Counted from the stretch's first letter, positions 1-7,301 are shown. The stretch: 10,220 nt of DNA from Clostridia bacterium (GCA_017395885.1 JAFQNM010000131.1:1-10220); one strand, 5' to 3'. Translations and numbers: made by a program. Notes: generated by a model not told the origin, from the sequence alone.

Positions 1-65
1 ACAACAGGGGTGCAGGGGGTGTAACCCCCGCTCGCCCTCCGCAGAGGGCGAAATCTCTTTTTGCC
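1..65 (+). terminator. Tandem GC-rich hairpins with T-run, candidate terminator or dispersed repeat
   Basis: Two hairpins lie side by side. The first pairs GGGGGT (15-20) with ACCCCC (24-29) around a 3-nt loop. The second pairs CGCCCTC (33-39) with GAGGGCG (44-50) around the loop CGCA. They are followed by AAATCTC and TTTTT (58-62). On the plus strand this could terminate a gene lying left of the window. Two adjacent hairpins are more than a simple terminator needs, and the text partly resembles the hairpin at 7453-7484, so it may be a copy of a dispersed element. No gene is visible in 1-131. Confidence 0.45.
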
Positions 66-131
66 ACTTAATTCTGTGCGGTTTCCTTTGACGTTTGCAC
101 AGCTTCAAACTCCACGTTAGACCGGAATTTG

Positions 132-155
132 AAAAGCCCGCCGTGGCGGGCTTTT
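132..155 (-). terminator. Intrinsic terminator of the yqeG-peptidase operon
   Basis: A 10-bp perfect stem pairs AAAAGCCCGC (132-141) with GCGGGCTTTT (146-155) around the loop CGTG. It starts 1 nt beyond the stop codon of the minus-strand peptidase gene. Read on the minus strand it is a GC-rich stem running into four Ts. It is symmetric, so it can also work for plus-strand transcription entering from the left. Confidence 0.8.
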
Positions 156-156
156 A

Positions 157-1233
157 TTATATTTCGATAAGCTCTTTAGTGCAATCTGTCAGGTTTCTGG
201 CTCCGCCGGGGGTTATATACACCATATCCTCGATACGGCAGCCGTATTTGCCCTCAAGATATATTCCCGGCTCTACGGTTACAATATCACCCGCCTTCAG
301 ATTTCTGTCTCCCGAGCGGGGGCTGAGTGCAGGTGCCTCATGCACCTCAAGGCCAACTCCGTGGCCGAGGGCATGGCCAAAGGCTCCCTCATATCCTCTG
401 CCGTATATTATGTCTCTCGCTATCTTATCCATTTTGAAGCAGCTTTCGCCCTCCTTTATAGCTTCAAGGGCTGCAAGCTGTGCATCAAGCACGGTATTAT
501 AAAGGTGCTTCATCTTTTCATCGGCACGGCCGATAACAACGGTTCTCGTCATATCTGAGTGATATCCGCCAACCGTTGCGCCGAAATCAAGTGTGAGAAA
601 TCCTCTCTCAAGCTTTACGTTACGGGGAACGCCGTGAGGAGAGGAGGAGTTCTTTCCGCTGACGGCGATAGTCTCAAAGCTGGCTCCCTCACTTCCGTTC
701 TTTCTCATCAGAAACTCAAGCTGAGCCGCCACAAACGTTTCAGTGCAATCATAATTGATAAGGGGAAGAAGCTCCATAAAGGACTTTTCTGCGATCCTCT
801 GAGCCTTTACTATACACTCTACCTCGCTCTCATCCTTTGACACTCTGAGACTGTAGAGAATATCTCCCGCAGGAACGAGCTCTGCCTCAGGCAGCTCCTT
901 TTTCAAGCTCTCAAGGCTACGGCAGGTAAGAGTAGCATCCTCATACGCCACCACCCTTGAACAGGACACGGAGAGAGCGGTGCCAAGCCACTCCTTTCTT
1001 GGTCCCTCAGGCATAATAACCTCAAAATCGTTTCTGTTTATCTCTCTTTTTGCCGCCTCTATATATCTGAAGTCCTCAAATGCATATGCTCCGCCGTTTA
1101 CGGTGACAAGCAGGCATCCGTCCGGATTGGCAAAGCCTGACAGGTACAGATGTGCCTCGGGGCTGGTTGCGAACAGGGCATCAAAGCCCTTTTCCTTCAT
1201 TATTTCTCTAAGCTTTTCAAGTCTTTTGGACAT
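157..1233 (-). CDS. M24-family metallopeptidase, Xaa-Pro aminopeptidase/dipeptidase-like
   Basis: A 358-residue cytosolic protein expected to release the N-terminal residue from peptides with proline in the second position, using two divalent metal ions. Residues 1-130 form the N-terminal creatinase-like domain. Residues 135-358 form the pita-bread catalytic domain. All five expected metal ligands are visible: D216 (LTLDFGA), D227 (HSDMTRT), H291 (GHGVGLEVHE), E321 (TVEPGIY) and E335 (RIEDM). The likely substrate-binding histidines H200 (SSPHG) and H298 are also present. Length matches the short Firmicutes members of the family. The start ATG lies 1 nt after the stop of the upstream yqeG-like gene, and its Shine-Dalgarno sequence AAGGAG is inside that gene's last codons, so translation should be coupled. 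A terminator follows directly. The family is secure; the exact choice between aminopeptidase P and prolidase activity is not. Confidence 0.93.
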   Translation of the reverse strand: MSKRLEKLREIMKEKGFDALFATSPEAHLYLSGFANPDGCLLVTVNGGAYAFEDFRYIEAAKREINRNDFEVIMPEGPRKEWLGTALSVSCSRVVAYEDATLTCRSLESLKKELPEAELVPAGDILYSLRVSKDESEVECIVKAQRIAEKSFMELLPLINYDCTETFVAAQLEFLMRKNGSEGASFETIAVSGKNSSSPHGVPRNVKLERGFLTLDFGATVGGYHSDMTRTVVIGRADEKMKHLYNTVLDAQLAALEAIKEGESCFKMDKIARDIIYGRGYEGAFGHALGHGVGLEVHEAPALSPRSGDRNLKAGDIVTVEPGIYLEGKYGCRIEDMVYITPGGARNLTDCTKELIEI

Positions 1234-1234
1234 T

Positions 1235-1753
1235 TCAGATCTCCTTTTTTCCGTTAACTCTGTAGTACTTCTTCATATAAGGCTTCTCCAGCCATCTCTT
1301 GAACCTGAAAAATGCCGAGGTCCTGTCTTTTATGGGAGGCACGATTATGCAGGGAATGCCGAACCTCTTGCCTGCTGCGCAATCTGTGAGGAGCTGATCT
1401 CCCAAAAGGACTGCATCCTCTCTGCCGATTCCAAGGTCACGTACCGCCGCCTTCAGGTTTTTATAGGAGGGCTTAGCCGATTTTGCATAAGCCACAAGGC
1501 CCAGCTCCTTGTTGAAGAGCCTGACTCTTTCCCAGCTGTTATTTGAAACAAAGGCAACGCTCACTCCCTCTCTCTGCATTTCTTCGATCCATTTTACAAG
1601 GGTATCGGGAGGCGTGGGATCATCATATGTTGCAAGGGTATTATCTATATCACAAAGGAGGGCTTTTCCTCCCATTTTTTTTACAAGCTCCGGGGTTACG
1701 CAAAGGTATGTCTCTGCCACAAGGTCGGGCATAAGCCATTTTTCAAATATCAT
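1235..1753 (-). CDS. yqeG: YqeG-family HAD-IIIA phosphatase
   Basis: A 172-residue cytosolic HAD-superfamily hydrolase. The four HAD motifs can be read. Motif I is DIDNTL, with nucleophile D35 and acid/base D37. Motif II is the serine of FVSNNS (S70). Motif III is the lysine of AKPS (K94). Motif IV is GDQLLTD (D119, D124). The N-terminal MPDLV segment just ahead of the core is typical of YqeG proteins. The family is related to yeast Gep4 and plant or cyanobacterial phosphatidylglycerophosphate phosphatases, so a role in phosphatidylglycerol synthesis is plausible but inferred. It is the first gene of a two-gene operon, with promoter TTGAAA-17-TATTAT at 1826-1854. AAGGA about 11 nt before the ATG is the likely ribosome binding site. 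Its last codons (Lys-Lys-Glu-Ile) double as the Shine-Dalgarno sequence of the peptidase gene. Confidence 0.92.
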   Translation of the reverse strand: MIFEKWLMPDLVAETYLCVTPELVKKMGGKALLCDIDNTLATYDDPTPPDTLVKWIEEMQREGVSVAFVSNNSWERVRLFNKELGLVAYAKSAKPSYKNLKAAVRDLGIGREDAVLLGDQLLTDCAAGKRFGIPCIIVPPIKDRTSAFFRFKRWLEKPYMKKYYRVNGKKEI

Positions 1754-1825
1754 TTCCCTCTTTTTCCTTTCTGCTTTTTCGCACCGGGAGCCGATGCATT
1801 GTCAAAGCAACAGATGCTCATTATG

Positions 1826-1854
1826 ATAATAACATATAATTCTCTCTTTTTCAA
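1826..1854 (-). promoter_or_regulatory. Sigma-A-type promoter for the yqeG-peptidase operon
   Basis: On the minus strand, -35 TTGAAA (1854-1849) is followed after 17 nt by -10 TATTAT (1831-1826). The -10 is preceded by TG at the extended -10 position. The predicted start near 1819 gives a leader of about 65 nt before the yqeG ATG at 1753. No terminator or riboswitch-like fold is obvious in that leader. Confidence 0.7.
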
Positions 1855-1929
1855 CGGAGAACGTGCAATGATTTTCAAATTGTTAATACTTTTATCTATA
1901 AAAAGTTATACAATAATGTTAAAATTCAT

Positions 1930-1958
1930 TTGCTTCAAATGTAATCGTGTGATATAAT
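1930..1958 (+). promoter_or_regulatory. Extended -10 promoter for the zinc-ribbon membrane protein gene
   Basis: A perfect -10 TATAAT (1953-1958) is preceded by TGA (1950-1952), an extended -10 element. A weak -35 TTGCTT (1930-1935) lies 17 nt upstream. The predicted start falls around 1964-1966, at or inside the Shine-Dalgarno sequence AAAGGA (1963-1968), so the mRNA leader would be very short. This promoter is back to back with the yqeG promoter in an AT-rich 225-nt divergent region. That region also contains an AT-rich inverted repeat, CTTTT/AAAAG, at 1889-1905. Confidence 0.65.
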
Positions 1959-1978
1959 GTGGAAAGGATTTGTTTATA

Positions 1979-2398
1979 ATGCGTTTCAGAGACCGTTTAG
2001 CGCGTTTTTTTTACGGAAGATACGGCGCAGACCAGCTTTACTATGCACTTTTTATTCTCTATCTCGTGCTTTGGGCAATTCTTCTCTTTGTGCCCTATTC
2101 TCCAATCCGTATAGTTCTTTCGCTTCTGCAGACTTTAGTTCTCGTTTATATGATATTTCGCGTGTTCTCACGAAATATTTATGCAAGGCAAAAGGAAAAC
2201 CAAGCTTTTCTCAAGCTTTACGAGCCTATCAGAGGTTTCTTTAAGCTGACGAAGAATAAGTTTCGCGACCGAAAGACTCACAGATACAAAAAATGCACTC
2301 ACTGCAAGGCTGTGCTCCGTCTCCCCATAAGAAAGGGAGAGCACCCCGTTATCTGTCCTCGCTGCAAGCAACGGTTCATTGTAAAGATCAGATTTTAG
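1979..2398 (+). CDS. Two-helix membrane protein with C-terminal zinc ribbon
   Basis: A 139-residue protein of unknown function. A short basic N-terminus is followed by two hydrophobic helices, about residues 20-40 and 43-63, separated by a Pro-containing turn. Then comes a basic soluble segment (64-105) and a four-cysteine knuckle: Cys106-x2-Cys109, 16 residues, Cys126-x2-Cys129. This arrangement predicts a cytoplasmic zinc ribbon tethered to the membrane. Similar small proteins with an FYGRYGADQL-like N-terminus are, to my memory, common and uncharacterised in Clostridia. I chose ATG at 1979 over the in-frame TTG at 1970: AAAGGA (1963-1968) lies 10 nt before the ATG but only 1 nt before the TTG. 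The gene has its own promoter and is followed after 47 nt by the MarR gene, which may be reached by read-through. Confidence 0.8.
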   Translation: MRFRDRLARFFYGRYGADQLYYALFILYLVLWAILLFVPYSPIRIVLSLLQTLVLVYMIFRVFSRNIYARQKENQAFLKLYEPIRGFFKLTKNKFRDRKTHRYKKCTHCKAVLRLPIRKGEHPVICPRCKQRFIVKIRF

Positions 2399-2402
2399 TT
2401 TG

Positions 2403-2430
2403 AAAGCTATTCCAGCCTGTAGCTTTTGTT
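2403..2430 (+). terminator. Weak hairpin with T-rich tail, possible attenuating terminator or operator
   Basis: Inverted repeat AAAGCTA (2403-2409) and TAGCTTT (2420-2426) with a 10-nt loop, followed by TGTTT. It starts just after the stop codon of the zinc-ribbon gene and ends just before the MarR gene's ribosome binding site. The stem is AT-rich, so termination would be partial. A palindrome in this position could instead be a binding site for the adjacent MarR protein. No separate promoter for the MarR gene is clear between 2399 and 2440. Confidence 0.35.
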
Positions 2431-2454
2431 TGAAAAAAGAAAGGAATGATATTA

Positions 2455-2958
2455 TTGTATCCAGACTATATCAGAAATGCACGCGAGCTTATTATGGAGA
2501 CAAACGAGCAGTTTATCAAAATAAAGGCTCACATCGAACGGCTTATTCAACCTGCCGCTGCCTACTACGGACTCACACCCACACAGGTTTGCGTTCTCAA
2601 CATTATCAGAAAATCGGGCAGCACTACGGTTTCAGATCTTTTCAAGGCCCTTGAGTTTAATCAGGGCAATATGTCCTCTCTTTGCAAAAAGCTGGAGGCT
2701 GACGGCTTTATTAAAAAGACCAAGGCTGTTGAGGACGAAAGAAAATGCTACCTCTCTCTGACAGAGAAGGCTCACGAGGCTCTCTCGGGAGTTGATACTA
2801 TCTTCTCCTGCTCAGAGGATGACTGCTGGCTCTCCAAAGAGGAATTCGAGCGGGCAGGCGAGGCATTTGAGGTGCTTAACGCCACTGCTAAAAAAATCAA
2901 CGAAAGGCTGACTGCCTTCCTCGCCGAAAAGGACGAAGGCTCTGACACAAATGCTTGA
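2455..2958 (+). CDS. MarR-family transcriptional regulator
   Basis: A winged-helix DNA-binding regulator of about 167 residues, expected to act as a dimer. The core runs roughly from residue 39 to 107. It has a recognition-helix region FNQGNMSSLCKKLEADGF and the diagnostic wing EDERKCYLSLTEK, with the Asp-x-Arg of MarR proteins. Flanking helices (15-38 and 125-160) fit the dimerisation region. The start is uncertain. An ATG at 2446 directly abuts AAGGA (2441-2445), which is too close to serve it. The in-frame TTG at 2455 lies 9 nt downstream of AAGGA and is the best-spaced start. An ATG at 2494 lacks a clear ribosome binding site. The 3' end overlaps the ABC transporter gene by 8 nt. This implies coupling and suggests that the regulator controls that transporter, as MarR neighbours often do. 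The ligand is unknown. Confidence 0.88.
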   Translation: MYPDYIRNARELIMETNEQFIKIKAHIERLIQPAAAYYGLTPTQVCVLNIIRKSGSTTVSDLFKALEFNQGNMSSLCKKLEADGFIKKTKAVEDERKCYLSLTEKAHEALSGVDTIFSCSEDDCWLSKEEFERAGEAFEVLNATAKKINERLTAFLAEKDEGSDTNA

Positions 2959-5900
2959 ACTTAAAAATATAACAAAAAATTATTCCGCAGGCTCGACCGA
3001 GGTCAATGCCCTCAAGGGTATTTCTCTCAGCTTCCGCAAAAGCGATTTCGTTTCTGTGCTGGGCCCCTCAGGCTGCGGAAAAACAACTATGCTCAACATT
3101 ATCGGAGGACTTGACCAGTACACTAACGGAGATCTGGTCATCGACGGTAAAAGCACAAAGGATTACAAGGATCGGGACTGGGACTCCTACAGAAACCATT
3201 CCATAGGCTTTGTTTTCCAAAGCTACAACCTTATCCCACACCAGTCTGTGCTCCAGAACGTGGAGCTGGCGCTCACCCTTTCCGGCGTTTCCAAAAAGGA
3301 GAGGCGAGAAAGAGCTATAGAGGCTCTCCGGATGGTGGGCCTTGCAGACCAGCTTAAAAAGAGGCCTGCGGAAATGTCCGGCGGACAGATGCAGAGAGTT
3401 GCCATTGCACGTGCACTGGTAAACAACCCCGAGATCATTCTGGCTGACGAGCCTACGGGCGCTCTTGACACCGAAACCAGCGTTCAGGTTATGGAAATCT
3501 TGAAGGAGGTCTCCCGTGACCGCCTTGTTATTATGGTAACCCACAACCCTGAGCTTGCAGAAAAGTATTCCACCAGAATAATCCGCATGCTGGACGGCGT
3601 TATCACCTCAGACTCCGCTCCCCTTTCTCCCGAGGAGGTCGCTGAGTACCGCAAGGAGGATGCAAAAAAGCTCGACGAGGCAAAAAAGAGCAAAAGAAAA
3701 GAGAAAAAGCCATCTATGTCCTTTGCCACAGCCTTCAGCCTCTCTCTCAAAAACCTTTTCACAAAAAAGGGCAGAACTATCCTTACCTCCTTTGCCGGCA
3801 GCATCGGAATTATCGGCATCGCCCTTATATTTGCCCTTTCCAACGGCGCAACGGTATACATAAATACCGTTCAGGAGGAGGCGCTTTCCTCCTACCCCAT
3901 CACTCTTGAGGCAACCACCATCGATATGGGCACGCTGATGCAGACCTTTATGGGCGTTTCCTCAGACTCTGCCAACGAGCACGACAGAGATGCGGTCTAC
4001 TCTCAGCCCGTTATGATAGAAATGCTCAACGCCCTTAACAATATGGAGACCACGGAAAACGACCTTCGCTCCTTCAAGGAGTATCTGGAGGAAAAGCTCC
4101 GTGCTGAGGGCTCAGATATTGACGACGCCATCAACGGTGTTCAGTACTCCTACGACCTCGATCTCCTCGTTTACACCAAGGACGTGGACGGAAAGATCAT
4201 CCGCTCAGACTCCCAGCAGCTTATGATCGAGGCTATCAGCAAATACATGGGTATGGATATGGCAGGCATGATGAGCTCCACCAACGGCACCGCCTTCGGC
4301 TCTATGATGCAGGCCGAAAGCGCTATGATGGCGGGAAACGTTTGGACGGAGATACTTGCCGCAAAGGATGGCAGCCTTATCAGCCCCGTTGTTATAGATC
4401 AGTATGACGTTATTTACGGCTCATGGCCCAATGAATACAACGAGGTCGTTCTTGTTGTTGACGAAAACAACGAGATCGACGATATGACACTTTATGCACT
4501 TGGTCTAAAGTCTGAAAAGGAGGTCAGCGATGCCTTTGATGCAGTTCTCAAGGGAACCAGCCTTGAGGGTGAGCAGACAAGCATGAGCTACGAGGAGGTC
4601 TGCGCTATGGACTTCCGTGTTATCCTCAACTCCTCCTGCTATACTCAGGACAGCGAAACAGGTATATATAAGGATATGAGAGAGGATGAGGACGGTCTTC
4701 GCCTCCTCTGGACAGAGGCCGTTAACCTTAAGGTCACAGGCATCATCCGACCCAAGGAGGATGCCACCAGCACCATGATAACAGGCAGCATCGGCTATAC
4801 CAAGGCTCTTACTGAGTTCGTTATCGAGGAGGCCTCAAAGGCATCCGGCGTTAATGCACAGATGTCCAGCCCCGATACGGATATTTTCTCAGGCCTTCCC
4901 TTCCCCGAAAACACGGGAAGCCTTACCGATGCTGAGAAAAAGACCGAGTTTATAGACCACATCAATTCTCTCGATGAGCTTGAAAAGGCAGAGCTCTACA
5001 AAAGGATGGCAAGCCTCCCCACTGAGGAGGAGATAGCTGCTCTCCTTGAGCAGGCTATGAGCGCAGTTTCCATTGATGAGATCAAAGAGACCTTTGTTGC
5101 AGCAGCGATTCAGAGCACAGGCAAGCCTGAGGAGGAGATCCGCAGCATCATCGACAAAATGAGCGATGATGAGCTTCTCGAAACCTACAAGGCAAACGTT
5201 GCCCAGCAGATTGCTCAGCAGATTGCTCAGCAGAAAATGGAGGCAATGAACGCTCTCGACAGCACATCTCTTCTTGCTATGCTCGATGCGGCTGTTAATG
5301 CAATGACCGATGAGCAGGGTGCAACCTTCTACGATGAGCTTCTGGAGTTCTCCGAAAGCTCCTACGAGGAGAATTTGATCCGCCTCGGCGCTATTGATCT
5401 TGAGGACCCCTCAAAGATCAATCTCTATGCCTCATCCTTTGAAAACAAGGACGTTATCGAAGAGGCAATAGCAGAATATAACAAGAGCGTGGATGAGATC
5501 AAAAAAATAAGATACATCGATGTGGTAGGTATTATGATGTCATCCGTCACTACCATCATCAATGCCATCACCTACGTTCTCGTTGCATTCGTTTCCATCT
5601 CCCTCGTTGTTTCCTCCATTATGATCGGTGTTATCACCCTTATCTCCGTTCAGGAAAGAACAAAGGAGATCGGTATCCTCCGAGCTATCGGTGCATCCAA
5701 GAAAAACATTTCCAGTATGTTTAATGCCGAGACGGTCATTATTGGTCTTGCCTCAGGTCTTCTCGGAGTTATCATCACCGTTATACTCTGCATCCCCATT
5801 AATGCTATAATCCAGGCGTTGACCGGCATTGGCAACATCAGAGCATTCCTGCCCCTGCCTGCCGCCGTTATTCTCGTTGTCATCAGCGTGCTCCTCACTC

Positions 5901-5971
5901 TTATCTCCGGCATTATCCCCTCAAGAAGTGCCGCTAAGAAGGACCCCGTTGAGGCTTTGAGAAGCGAATAA
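2951..5971 (+). CDS. MacB/FtsX-type ABC transporter, ATPase fused to permease, with a large extracellular domain
   Basis: A 1006-residue single-chain half-transporter, probably dimeric. Residues 1-230 are a LolD/MacB-type ATPase: Walker A GPSGCGKTT (38-46), Q-loop Q90, signature MSGGQ (142-146), Walker B ILADE with E167, and switch H198. A Lys/Glu-rich linker (230-255) leads to TM1 (about 280-298), an extracellular region of about 560 residues (300-860), and three C-terminal helices (about 867-898, 928-954, 968-990). The FtsX-like coupling segment ERTKEIGILRAIGASKKN sits at about 902-919. Family members use ATP to drive mechanical movement in export of lipids, peptides or antibiotics, or in envelope signalling. 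The substrate here is unknown. The extracellular part is far larger than that of MacB and ends in a Glu/Ala-rich, predicted helical stretch (about 655-855). Translation is likely coupled to the MarR gene; GAAGG (2935-2939) precedes the ATG. A strong terminator follows the stop. Confidence 0.93.
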   Translation: MLELKNITKNYSAGSTEVNALKGISLSFRKSDFVSVLGPSGCGKTTMLNIIGGLDQYTNGDLVIDGKSTKDYKDRDWDSYRNHSIGFVFQSYNLIPHQSVLQNVELALTLSGVSKKERRERAIEALRMVGLADQLKKRPAEMSGGQMQRVAIARALVNNPEIILADEPTGALDTETSVQVMEILKEVSRDRLVIMVTHNPELAEKYSTRIIRMLDGVITSDSAPLSPEEVAEYRKEDAKKLDEAKKSKRKEKKPSMSFATAFSLSLKNLFTKKGRTILTSFAGSIGIIGIALIFALSNGATVYINTVQEEALSSYPITLEATTIDMGTLMQTFMGVSSDSANEHDRDAVYSQPVMIEMLNALNNMETTENDLRSFKEYLEEKLRAEGSDIDDAINGVQYSYDLDLLVYTKDVDGKIIRSDSQQLMIEAISKYMGMDMAGMMSSTNGTAFGSMMQAESAMMAGNVWTEILAAKDGSLISPVVIDQYDVIYGSWPNEYNEVVLVVDENNEIDDMTLYALGLKSEKEVSDAFDAVLKGTSLEGEQTSMSYEEVCAMDFRVILNSSCYTQDSETGIYKDMREDEDGLRLLWTEAVNLKVTGIIRPKEDATSTMITGSIGYTKALTEFVIEEASKASGVNAQMSSPDTDIFSGLPFPENTGSLTDAEKKTEFIDHINSLDELEKAELYKRMASLPTEEEIAALLEQAMSAVSIDEIKETFVAAAIQSTGKPEEEIRSIIDKMSDDELLETYKANVAQQIAQQIAQQKMEAMNALDSTSLLAMLDAAVNAMTDEQGATFYDELLEFSESSYEENLIRLGAIDLEDPSKINLYASSFENKDVIEEAIAEYNKSVDEIKKIRYIDVVGIMMSSVTTIINAITYVLVAFVSISLVVSSIMIGVITLISVQERTKEIGILRAIGASKKNISSMFNAETVIIGLASGLLGVIITVILCIPINAIIQALTGIGNIRAFLPLPAAVILVVISVLLTLISGIIPSRSAAKKDPVEALRSE
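5204..5233 (+). repeat. 12-bp tandem repeat inside the ABC transporter gene
   Basis: The unit CAGCAGATTGCT occurs twice, followed by a further CAGCAG, making 2.5 copies. It encodes QQIAQQIAQQ in the helical part of the extracellular domain. The repeat keeps the reading frame, so copy-number change would lengthen or shorten the helix by four residues without breaking the gene. Confidence 0.85.
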
Positions 5972-5973
5972 GC

Positions 5974-6008
5974 AAAAGAAAGCATCCCGTATAGGGATGC
6001 TTTCTTTT
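5974..6008. terminator. Bidirectional intrinsic terminator between convergent genes
   Basis: A 15-bp perfect stem pairs AAAAGAAAGCATCCC (5974-5988) with GGGATGCTTTCTTTT (5994-6008) around the loop GTATA. It begins 2 nt after the ABC transporter stop and ends 9 nt before the stop of the convergent ClC gene. It is A-rich on one flank and T-rich on the other, so it should terminate both genes. Confidence 0.93.
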
Positions 6009-6017
6009 GAAATTAAA

Positions 6018-7256
6018 TCACAAAGGCTTTTCGGCCCTGAGCTCCTTGAAGGGGAATTTCTTTCCGTCGTAGAGACTGAGCTCACCTGAAAGCAGGAAGC
6101 TTAGTATTACAGATATTACAAAATATCCTATGCCGCCGAGGCCGAACATTTCCGTGCCGAGAATTAGTGTTGCTATGGGGCAATTTGTTGCTCCGCAGAA
6201 CAGCGCCACCATTCCCAACGCCGCTCCAAAGGGCACCGGCAGGCCAAGTACCACTGCCGCAGCTCCTCCAAATGTGGCTCCCACAAAAAAAGCAGGAACG
6301 ATCTCTCCCCCCTTGAAGCCTGCCGCAACTGTCAGCGCCGTGAAAAGGATCTTCAGAGCAAAGGCCTCGTATTTCACCTGCTCGCCCTCGAAAAGTCCTT
6401 CAATTACGTTAATACCTCCACCGTTGTAATCGCTGCATCCTACCACAACGGTCAAAGCAACTATCGCAAGGGAAAGAACAAGTATCCTTATATAATCGTT
6501 ACCGATCGCCTTTTTTGCAAGTCTGGGAGAATGGTGCATAGCATAGCAGAACACGTAGCTGACTATACCGGAAAGAGCGCAAAGTGCACATACTCTCCAC
6601 AAAAGATCAAGGCTGAGGCCGGGTATCTCACCAACGTGGTATCGCTCAGGCGAAGCACCGAGAAGCAATGCAACATAAAAGGCTGTTATGCTTGAAACAA
6701 GCGAAACGAGAACAGCCCACAGCTTTATGCTTTTTGACCTTACCACCTCAACGGTAAACACCGCAGCACCAACGGGTGTTCCGAAAACTGCGGCAAACAG
6801 GCCGCTCATGCCTGCAAGGGCCATTGTTCTTCTGCCCTTTTCATCAGGCTTTACTATCTTTGAAAACAGAGCCGCAATTCCACCGCCCATTTTAAGCGCC
6901 GCACCCTCTCTTCCTGCGCTTCCGCCGAAAAGATGGGTGATAACGGAGCATATAAACACCGCCGGAGTCAGCCTTGGGGATACTCTCTTTTCAGAGTGAG
7001 CACTCTCCACAGCATCATCGGTGCCGGTGCCGGTTACCCTGAAAAGCTTGTATATAAAAACTGACAAAAGTCCACCGAGGGGAAGCAGAAATACTATCCA
7101 CCTGTTTTCTCCTCTCACACCTGTAACAAAGGAAACGGCAAGGGAAAACAGTCCTCCGACTACTCCGCTTGCGATTCCTATCAAAAATCCAATCAGTGCC
7201 CACTTTAGCGGGGGCAGCACAAGCTTCTTTATATTCATTTTGTCTTTACTACTCAT
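6018..7256 (-). CDS. ClC-family anion channel/transporter
   Basis: A 412-residue polytopic membrane protein of the ClC chloride channel / proton antiporter superfamily. The second family motif is intact as GGSAGREGAAL (111-121), with E117 as the gating glutamate. The third motif, normally GxFxP, reads GGEIVP (316-321). The first motif, normally GSGIP, is replaced by GTGTDD at about 76-81. The GATNCPIA segment (355-362) matches conserved text of a bacterial clade that also contains CLC-F fluoride exporters. Chloride transport is therefore the default, and another anion such as fluoride is possible. There are no C-terminal CBS domains, as usual for short bacterial members. The frame extends upstream to 7373, but the promoter at 7302-7330 lies inside that extension, and GGGGAAG (7262-7268) sits at good spacing before the ATG at 7256, so that start is preferred. 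The gene is monocistronic and convergent with the ABC gene. Confidence 0.88.
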   Translation of the reverse strand: MSSKDKMNIKKLVLPPLKWALIGFLIGIASGVVGGLFSLAVSFVTGVRGENRWIVFLLPLGGLLSVFIYKLFRVTGTGTDDAVESAHSEKRVSPRLTPAVFICSVITHLFGGSAGREGAALKMGGGIAALFSKIVKPDEKGRRTMALAGMSGLFAAVFGTPVGAAVFTVEVVRSKSIKLWAVLVSLVSSITAFYVALLLGASPERYHVGEIPGLSLDLLWRVCALCALSGIVSYVFCYAMHHSPRLAKKAIGNDYIRILVLSLAIVALTVVVGCSDYNGGGINVIEGLFEGEQVKYEAFALKILFTALTVAAGFKGGEIVPAFFVGATFGGAAAVVLGLPVPFGAALGMVALFCGATNCPIATLILGTEMFGLGGIGYFVISVILSFLLSGELSLYDGKKFPFKELRAEKPL

Positions 7257-7301
7257 ATTATCTTCCCCAAAAAACAAGAAAGCTGAATTCAACAAGAAAG
7301 G

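Noticed and set aside
980..1546. 188-codon plus-strand frame across the peptidase/yqeG junction
   Set aside because: It is the antisense of two well-supported enzymes with intact catalytic motifs and has no recognisable domain of its own.
7257..7300. Fluoride riboswitch ahead of the ClC gene
   Set aside because: The leader from the predicted start is only about 40 nt and lacks the conserved segments of the crcB-type fold.
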